Source: Jatrophihabitans sp. (GTDB lineage: Bacteria; Actinomycetota; Actinomycetes; Mycobacteriales; Jatrophihabitantaceae). From it: a stretch of 64,000 nucleotides of DNA. The notes beneath the pieces were generated by a model. The model was not told the DNA's origin. It did no database searches and saw only the letters and a program-made list of their open reading frames with translations. The stretch lies in NCBI GenBank assembly GCA_036399055.1, contig DASWNX010000004.1:98504-162503 (forward strand), in the 5' to 3' direction. Shown here piece by piece: positions 57,137-64,000 of this stretch. Position numbers and translations under genes: made by a program. Numbering within the stretch: position 1 is the first letter of the stretch; the number at the start of each line of letters is the position of its first letter.

Positions 57137-58846
57137 CTAGATCCAGCCGGGCAGCCACATCCTGAGCTGCCAGTCGTGGTTGGTCAGCAGGCCGCCGGTG
57201 AAGATCGGCCACATCCAGACGAAGTCGGCGACCACCGCGCCCAACCACAGCGCCACCGCGCCGGTGCGGACCAGCCGCGCCGTCGGAATGCCGTGCAGGG
57301 CTATCCACTCACGCAGGCCGACAGTGCGCGGCTCGCCCGCGCCCTCGATCTCATCACCGCTGTCGCTCACGGCCTGGTGAATGCCGTGAGCACTGTCCTG
57401 ATAACCGCCTCCGGCCTGATAACCGCCTCCGGCCGGCTGCCGGACCGGCTCCCCGGCGTGGGCCGTCGCCACCTCGTCCTCGGCCGCCCGGGCCAGCATC
57501 GCGCCTACCGCGAAGGTCAGCCCGAGCACCAGGAACGGCATCAGCGGCGTCATGTAGAACAGGAAACCGGTCCGCCGGGTGTTCTGCAGCCAGACTCCCC
57601 AGCCGGCCAGAAAGGCCAACCAGACCGCGCCGGCGCGCCAGTCCCGGGTGGTGGCCCAGTGCCACAGGCACCAGATCAGCGCCGGGACGAAGGCCCAGTA
57701 CATCAGCGGGGTGCCGATCAGCAGGATCTCCCGGGTGCAGCTGGGCGCCCCGCAGCCGGTCACGTTGGACGGAGCGTAGAACGAGGTGGGCCGTCCCAGC
57801 ACCAGCCAGGACCACGGGTTGGCCTTGTAGGCGTGCGGGTCGAAGAGGTGGCTGTGAAAGACATAGGCCTGGTGGTGGTAGTTCAGCAGGCTGCGCAGGC
57901 TCGAGGGCAGCAGGCTGAACAGCCCGGTGCCGGGATGGGTGTCTCCCCAGTGCCGGTTCCAGGAGTTCTCGCCGACGAACCAGCCGGTCCAGCTCAGCAG
58001 GTAGGCGAGCACCGGCACGGCCAGCAGCGAGCCCAGGGCGGCCGGGACCGACCGCTTGAACGTCGCGAACCAGGGCTGCTCGACGCCGGCGCTCTTGAAC
58101 GCCCCGCGGTCCCACAGCACCGACAGCAGCGCGAACGCCAGCCAGTAGGACAGCGCGCTCCACTTCACCGCCACCGCCAGCCCGAACAGCAGGCCGCCGG
58201 CCAACCGCCAGGGCCGCGGGCCCAGCCGGGGCGCGCCGTGGCTGAGATCCACCCCGGCCGCGTAGAGCGATCCCAACCTCGCCCGCATCTGGTCACGGTC
58301 GATCACCAGGGCCGCGAACCCGGCGAGGATGAAGGTCTGCAGGAAGATGTCGAGCAGCGCCACCCGCGACATCACCAGCGAGATGCCGTCCAGGGCCAGC
58401 AGGCTGCCGGCCAGCACCCCGAGGATCACCGAGCGGAACATCCGCTGGGCCAGCCTGGCCAGGATCAGGACGCTGACGGTGCCCGCGATCGCCGGCGCGG
58501 CCCGCCAGCCCACCGCGTCGTCGCCGAACATCCAGGACGTCACCGCGATCAGCCACTTGCCCAGCGGCGGGTGCACGATGAACATGTAGCCGCGGTTGTC
58601 CTCATAGCCAAAGCGCAGCATCTCCTGCGCCTCGACGGCGTAGTAGACCTCGTCGAAGCTCTTGCCCTCGGGAAAGCCCAGCGACCAGAACCGGGTGCCG
58701 GCCGCCACCGCGGTGACCAGCAGCGTCCACAGCCAGCTGCGGGCGGCGGACTCCGGCCGCCAGCCAGTCAACGCCGGCGGCGCCTGCCGAGCGGGCTGGC
58801 CTGGCGCCGGGCTGGTGCTGACGGCTTGCAGCGTCGCGGCGGTCAC
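57137..58846 (-). CDS. Dolichyl/polyprenyl-phosphate-mannose protein mannosyltransferase (PMT)
   Basis: Polytopic membrane glycosyltransferase of 569 residues that moves mannose from polyprenyl-phosphate-mannose to Ser/Thr of secreted proteins. The first-loop acidic motif is in FPEGKSFDEVYYAVEAQEML. IVHPPLGKWLIAVTSWMFG, SRVALLDIFLQTFILAGF, HSHLFDPHAYKANPWSWLVLGRP and the C-terminal MWPIFTGG are family signatures. An acidic, Gly-rich cytoplasmic insert (about 470-520) precedes the last segment. GTG 58846 was chosen since it leaves a short cytoplasmic tail as in relatives; longer frames add low-complexity sequence. It is divergent from rsmI, a common actinobacterial arrangement. Confidence 0.92.
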   Translation of the reverse strand: MTAATLQAVSTSPAPGQPARQAPPALTGWRPESAARSWLWTLLVTAVAAGTRFWSLGFPEGKSFDEVYYAVEAQEMLRFGYEDNRGYMFIVHPPLGKWLIAVTSWMFGDDAVGWRAAPAIAGTVSVLILARLAQRMFRSVILGVLAGSLLALDGISLVMSRVALLDIFLQTFILAGFAALVIDRDQMRARLGSLYAAGVDLSHGAPRLGPRPWRLAGGLLFGLAVAVKWSALSYWLAFALLSVLWDRGAFKSAGVEQPWFATFKRSVPAALGSLLAVPVLAYLLSWTGWFVGENSWNRHWGDTHPGTGLFSLLPSSLRSLLNYHHQAYVFHSHLFDPHAYKANPWSWLVLGRPTSFYAPSNVTGCGAPSCTREILLIGTPLMYWAFVPALIWCLWHWATTRDWRAGAVWLAFLAGWGVWLQNTRRTGFLFYMTPLMPFLVLGLTFAVGAMLARAAEDEVATAHAGEPVRQPAGGGYQAGGGYQDSAHGIHQAVSDSGDEIEGAGEPRTVGLREWIALHGIPTARLVRTGAVALWLGAVVADFVWMWPIFTGGLLTNHDWQLRMWLPGWI

Positions 58847-58935
58847 CCGGTGATCGTAGGGTCTGCGGTTATGGAACACCGACGATGACCGCTGAGGGAG
58901 CATCGCAGCGAGGAACGAGCCAGGAGCGGACCGAA

Positions 58936-59832
58936 GTGACAACTCCCGCTCGCCAGCCAGCAGAGCAGCAGCCGGCCGGCCCGCCCCGCCCGGCCGGCCG
59001 GCTGGTGCTGGCCGGCGCGCCGCTGGGGCGAGCCACCGACGCCTCGACCGGGCTGGCCCAGGCACTGGCCACCGCGCCGGTGATCGCGGCTGAGGACACC
59101 AGGCGGTTGCACCGGCTGGCGGCTGACCTCGGGGTCGACGTCCCCGGCAGGGTGCTGTCCTTCTTCGAGGGCAACGAGCAGGCCCGGGTGCCGCAGCTGA
59201 TCAGCGCCCTGCAGGACGGCCAGGACGTCCTGGTGGTGACCGACGCCGGCATGCCGTCGGTGTCTGATCCCGGCTACCGGCTGGTGGCGGCCGCGATCGA
59301 GGCCGGCCTGGTGGTGACCGCGCTGCCCGGGCCCTCGGCCGTCACCACCGCGATCGCGGTCTCCGGGCTGCCGGTCGACCGGTTCTGCTTCGAGGGCTTC
59401 CTGCCGCGCAAGCCCGGCAGCCGCCGGCGGTTGCTGGCCGAACTGGCCGGCGAGCGCCGGACCATGGTGTTCTTCGAGTCCCCGCACCGGATCGCCGAGT
59501 CACTCGCCGACCTGGCCCAGGCGCTGGGCCCTGATCGCCCCGCGGCGCTGTGCCGGGAGCTGACCAAGACCTACGAGCAGGTGGTCCGGGGCTCCCTGGC
59601 CGAACTCCGCGACTGGGCGGCCGGAGAGGTCCGGGGCGAGATCACGCTGGTGGTCGCCGGTCAGCCGGCCGGGTCGGCGCAGGTCGAGGCCGCCGAACTC
59701 GCCGAGCTGGTCAGCGTCCGGGAGCAGGCCGGCCAGGGCCGCAAGGAGGCGATCGCCGAGGTGGCCGCGACGGCGGGGGTGGCCAAGCGGCTGGTGTTCG
59801 ACGCGGTGGTCGCGGCCAAGCGGGGCGGTTGA
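58936..59832 (+). CDS. rsmI: 16S rRNA (cytidine-1402-2'-O)-methyltransferase RsmI
   Basis: Tetrapyrrole-methylase-fold enzyme that methylates the ribose of C1402 in the 30S decoding centre. GRLVLAGAPLG, IAAEDTRRLHRLAADLG, VLVVTDAGMPSVSDPGYRLV, ALPGPSAVTTAIAVSGLPVDRFCFEGFLPRK and MVFFESPHRIAESL are all diagnostic. It has 298 residues from a GTG with AGGAG 9 bases upstream; the ATG at 58885 would add 17 residues. It is divergent from the PMT gene and precedes metG. Confidence 0.94.
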   Translation: MTTPARQPAEQQPAGPPRPAGRLVLAGAPLGRATDASTGLAQALATAPVIAAEDTRRLHRLAADLGVDVPGRVLSFFEGNEQARVPQLISALQDGQDVLVVTDAGMPSVSDPGYRLVAAAIEAGLVVTALPGPSAVTTAIAVSGLPVDRFCFEGFLPRKPGSRRRLLAELAGERRTMVFFESPHRIAESLADLAQALGPDRPAALCRELTKTYEQVVRGSLAELRDWAAGEVRGEITLVVAGQPAGSAQVEAAELAELVSVREQAGQGRKEAIAEVAATAGVAKRLVFDAVVAAKRGG

Positions 59833-59932
59833 GTGGGGCGGCTGAGCTGCGGGGGTCCATTCGACGCTGCCGTCCGGTGGTCGGCGCGGTCTCGCCGGAT
59901 TCGTCGTTGAGGCTGCTCACTAGGCTTACCGC

Positions 59933-61741
59933 ATGAGTTCCCCTGTCAACATCCTGACCGCGGTGGCCTGGCCCTACGCCAACGGCCCCCGGCACATCGG
60001 CCACGTCGCCGGGTTCGGCGTGCCGTCCGACGTCTTCAGCCGTTACCACCGGATGGCCGGCAACAACGTCCTGATGGTGTCGGGAACCGACGAGCACGGC
60101 ACGCCGATCCAGGTCCAGGCCGAACGTGAAGGCGTCTCGCCGCGTGAGCTGGCCGACCGCAACAGCCTGGTCATCGCCAAGGACCTGCAGCAGCTGGGCC
60201 TTTCCTATGACCTGTTCACCCGCACCACCACGGCTAACCACTACGCGGTGACGCAGGCGCTCTTCCTCGGGCTGCTCGACAACGGCTATATCTTCACCCG
60301 CACCGAGCTCGCGGCGATCAGCCCGTCCACCGGCCGGACGCTGCCCGACCGCTACATCGAGGGGACCTGCCCGATCTGCTCGTACCCGAGCGCGCGCGGG
60401 GACCAGTGCGACAACTGCGGCAACCAGCTGGACCCGGCCGACCTGATCGACCCCCGCTCCAAGATCAACGGCGAGACGCCGAAATTCGTCGACACCGAGC
60501 AGTTCTTCCTCGACCTGCCGGCCTTCGCCGACGTCATCTCCCAATGGCTGCGCGGCCAGTCGCACTGGCGGCCCAACGTGCAGAAGTTCGCGCTGAATCT
60601 CCTTTCCGACCTCAAGCCGCGGGCCATCACCCGCGACCTCGACTGGGGCATCCCGGTGCCGCTGGACGGTTGGCGCGATCGCGGCGACAAGCGGATCTAC
60701 GTCTGGTTCGACGCGGTCATCGGCTACCTCTCGGCCTCCATCGAGTGGGCCGCGCGCTCCGGGGACCCCGAGGCCTGGCGAGCCTGGTGGCAGGAGGAGG
60801 ACGCGCGGGCCTACTACTTCATGGGCAAGGACAACATCGTCTTCCACGCCGAGATCTGGCCGGCGATGCTGTTCGGTTACTCCGGGATCAGCGACCGCGC
60901 GCCCAGCGGCGCCAAGCCTGGCGAGCTCGGAGCGCTGAACCGTCCCTTCGACGTGGTGTCCTCGGAATTCCTGACCATGGAGGGCAAGAAGTTCTCCTCC
61001 TCGCGCAATGTCGTCATCTACGTCGGCGACATGCTCTCCCGCTATGACGCCGACGCGCTGCGCTACTACCTGACCAGCGCCGGCCCGGAGAACCAGGACA
61101 CCGACTTCACCTGGGCGGAGTTCGTCCGGCGTAACAACGACGAGCTGGTGGCCGGTTGGGGCAACCTGGTCAACCGGACGATCTCGATGACCGCCAAGAA
61201 CCTCGGCTCGATCCCGGCGGCCGGCGAGCTGACCGACGCCGACCGGGCGATGCTCGCCTCGTCCTCGGCCGCCTTCGCCTCAGTCGGGGCGCTGATCGAG
61301 AAGAACCGGCAGAAGGCGGCGCTCGGCGAGGTGATGAAGCTGGTCGGCGAGGCGAACAAGTACCTGTCCGACACCGCTCCGTGGAAGCTGAAGAACGACG
61401 ATCCGGACCGGATGGCTTCGGTGCTGCACACCACGCTGCAGGTGGTCGACGACGTCAAGACGCTGATCACGCCGTTCCTGCCGTCCTCGTCGCAGAAGGT
61501 GCACCAGGCCCTGGGCGGCACCGGCGCCTGGGCGGCGATGCCCGAGCTGGTGGAGGTTCACGAGCCCACCGCGGCCGGCTCGCCGTCCTACTCGGTGCTG
61601 ACCGGGGACTACCAGACCCAGGCGCGCTGGGCCTCGCAGCCGATCGAGGTGGGCCGGCCGCTGGCCGCCCCGACCCCGATCATCACCAAGCTCGACCCCT
61701 CGGTGGTGGAGGAGGAGCTGGCCCGGCTCACCGAGTCATGA
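59933..61741 (+). CDS. metG: Methionyl-tRNA synthetase
   Basis: Class I aminoacyl-tRNA synthetase charging tRNA-Met, 602 residues. The HIGH motif is PRHIGHVAG, and the KMSKS-type loop reads KKFSSSRN. The zinc knuckle [18 protein letters not shown] has all four Cys. [18 protein letters not shown] and [18 protein letters not shown] match the family. The anticodon-binding domain ([18 protein letters not shown]) is present and no EMAP-like C-terminal domain is attached. Its stop overlaps the tatD start (ATGA). Confidence 0.97.
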   Translation: MSSPVNILTAVAWPYANGPRHIGHVAGFGVPSDVFSRYHRMAGNNVLMVSGTDEHGTPIQVQAEREGVSPRELADRNSLVIAKDLQQLGLSYDLFTRTTTANHYAVTQALFLGLLDNGYIFTRTELAAISPSTGRTLPDRYIEGTCPICSYPSARGDQCDNCGNQLDPADLIDPRSKINGETPKFVDTEQFFLDLPAFADVISQWLRGQSHWRPNVQKFALNLLSDLKPRAITRDLDWGIPVPLDGWRDRGDKRIYVWFDAVIGYLSASIEWAARSGDPEAWRAWWQEEDARAYYFMGKDNIVFHAEIWPAMLFGYSGISDRAPSGAKPGELGALNRPFDVVSSEFLTMEGKKFSSSRNVVIYVGDMLSRYDADALRYYLTSAGPENQDTDFTWAEFVRRNNDELVAGWGNLVNRTISMTAKNLGSIPAAGELTDADRAMLASSSAAFASVGALIEKNRQKAALGEVMKLVGEANKYLSDTAPWKLKNDDPDRMASVLHTTLQVVDDVKTLITPFLPSSSQKVHQALGGTGAWAAMPELVEVHEPTAAGSPSYSVLTGDYQTQARWASQPIEVGRPLAAPTPIITKLDPSVVEEELARLTES

Positions 61742-62613
61742 CCGCCCGAGCCGGCGCCGTTTCAAGCAGCGAGGCAAAGGACCAGCCGCCACCGCCGCCA
61801 CCGCCGCTGGCCGGCACGGTCTTCGACTCGCACTGCCACCTCGATGCGATGTCGGCGCGGTCTGGACGGTCGGCCCGCGGCGAGCCGGCGGGGGCGCAGT
61901 TCACCGCGGCGGTGCTGGCCGAGGCCGCCGCGGTCGGCGTCACCCGGGTGGTGAACGTCGGCTGCGAGGTCGGTGAGTGGGCTTCGGCGCTGGAGTCCAC
62001 CGAGCACCCCGAGGTCTACGCCGCCCTGGCCGTCCACCCGACCGAGGTCAGCGGCCTGACCGAGGCGCACTACCGCGAGCTGGCCGAGCTGCTGGGCCAT
62101 CCCAAGGTGGTGGCCGTCGGCGAGACCGGCCTGGACTACTACTGGGACCGCACCGAGCCCGCCGAGCAACAGCGGCATTTCCGCCGGCACATCGAGCTGT
62201 CCAAGCAGGTCGGCAAGCCGTTGGTGATCCACGACCGGCAGGCGCACGCCGACGTCCTGCGGATCCTGCGCGAGGAGGGCGCCCCGCCGGCCGGAGTGAT
62301 CTTTCACGCCTTCTCCGGTGACGCCGAGATGGCCCGGGAGTGTGTGGCCGCCGGCTACCTGCTGTCCTTCTCCGGCGTCCTCACCTTCACCAACGCGCCG
62401 GCCCTGCGGGAAGCCGCCGCGGTGACCCCCCTGGAGCAACTGCTGGTGGAGACCGACGCCCCGTTTCTGACCCCGCATCCCTACCGCGGCAGGCCCAATG
62501 CGTCATACCTTATTCCGCACCTTGTGCGCCGATTATCCGAAGAGAAAAACGTCCCTGAATCAGTGGTGTGCGCCACTATTTCTGCCACTGGAGCACGTCT
62601 TTTCGGATGGTAA
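61738..62613 (+). CDS. tatD: TatD-family metal-dependent DNase
   Basis: Amidohydrolase-fold nuclease of 291 residues. Metal-binding motifs are [49 protein letters not shown] and [21 protein letters not shown] Pro run (QPPPPPPP) sits at the N-terminus. The last 30 codons use clearly more A/T-ending codons than the rest (for example CTT, ATT, TTA, AGA-like), as if constrained by overlapping signals for the next gene. Coupled to metG by a 4-base overlap. Confidence 0.94.
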   Translation: MTARAGAVSSSEAKDQPPPPPPPLAGTVFDSHCHLDAMSARSGRSARGEPAGAQFTAAVLAEAAAVGVTRVVNVGCEVGEWASALESTEHPEVYAALAVHPTEVSGLTEAHYRELAELLGHPKVVAVGETGLDYYWDRTEPAEQQRHFRRHIELSKQVGKPLVIHDRQAHADVLRILREEGAPPAGVIFHAFSGDAEMARECVAAGYLLSFSGVLTFTNAPALREAAAVTPLEQLLVETDAPFLTPHPYRGRPNASYLIPHLVRRLSEEKNVPESVVCATISATGARLFGW

Positions 62614-62640
62614 GTCCATTTCCGAGACTAAGTTCCATGA

Positions 62641-63918
<1,278 letters not shown>

Positions 63919-63935
63919 TCACTAGCCTTCACCGC

Positions 63936-64000
63936 ATGTCAGGGACTGCGGTGCGCCTGCTCGGCGCCGCCGAGGTCCGGCGGCTCGCCGACGAGCTCGA
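63936..64000 (+). CDS. rsmA: Start of rsmA/ksgA (16S rRNA adenine dimethyltransferase), cut by the window end
   Basis: The first 21 codons read MSGTAVRLLGAAEVRRLADEL, matching the usual N-terminus of actinobacterial RsmA (LLGPxExRxLA). It follows rpfB by 17 bases, the expected gene order. The rest lies beyond the window. Confidence 0.75.
   Translation, partial: MSGTAVRLLGAAEVRRLADEL

Overview
The window is GC-rich DNA from an actinobacterium. Four things point to this: strongly GC-biased third codon positions; many GTG starts and ATGA/GTGA overlaps; typical actinobacterial families (RpfB, bacterial O-mannosyltransferase, an Rv2466c-like mycothiol-linked DsbA protein, SARP regulators); and the order metG - tatD - rpfB - rsmA at the right end. 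The species cannot be named from the sequence.

Layout. (1) 0-3.4 kb: an orphan coiled-coil protein, then larC and larB on the minus strand. (2) 3.5-20.6 kb: a biosynthetic gene cluster (BGC A). It holds a SARP/NB-ARC regulator and a plus-strand operon (adenylate-forming ligase, class IV aminotransferase, PEP mutase/isocitrate lyase-like enzyme, DsbA-like protein, ATP-grasp ligase). A convergent minus-strand operon follows (ATP-grasp ligase, MFS exporter, glutathionylspermidine-synthase-like ATP-grasp, metal-dependent cyclase, DUF362 protein, anthranilate-synthase-type TrpE and TrpG, larE). LarB, LarC and LarE, the whole nickel-pincer nucleotide (NPN) pathway, flank this cluster, yet no recognisable LarA is present. 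(3) 21.3-22.9 kb: an alpha/beta hydrolase and a SCO6745-family protein. (4) 23.4-33.1 kb: a second cluster (BGC B) with an EamA transporter, a truncated AfsR-like SARP, a group II PLP decarboxylase, a membrane desaturase, both subunits of B12-dependent glutamate mutase and a class III aminotransferase. This reads as a route from glutamate through 3-methylaspartate to a beta-amino acid. (5) 33.2-39.8 kb: a perfectly placed iron-box-like operator in front of an unusual adenylation-carrier-acyltransferase-3 fusion, then a 31-codon small ORF overlapping an ATP-grasp ligase, an O-methyltransferase and a heme-oxygenase-like diiron enzyme split by a frameshift. (6) 40.1-46.8 kb: a GH12 glycoside hydrolase with three CBM domains, a flavin monooxygenase divergent from a DHA2 exporter, and a TetR regulator with a clear inverted-repeat operator. 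(7) 47-64 kb: mostly housekeeping (M23 and S8 secreted peptidases, a dynamin-like GTPase pair, PhzF-like protein, trans-acting enoyl reductase-like protein, YflT-like protein, PMT, RsmI, MetG, TatD, RpfB, start of RsmA).

How the genes work together (inference). In BGC A, chorismate would be aminated by TrpEG, and acids would be activated by the AMP ligase and joined by ATP-grasp amide ligases. LarBCE would either make the NPN cofactor for an unidentified client or divert its thiopyridinium intermediate. BGC B and the iron-box region may form one or two further clusters. Several short ORFs with good ribosome binding sites sit directly in front of ligase genes in BGC A and in the 36-kb region; they may be leader/coupling peptides or ligase substrates. 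The least explained and most interesting parts are LarBCE without LarA, the ligase-associated small ORFs, and the A-PCP-acyltransferase fusion under an iron box.
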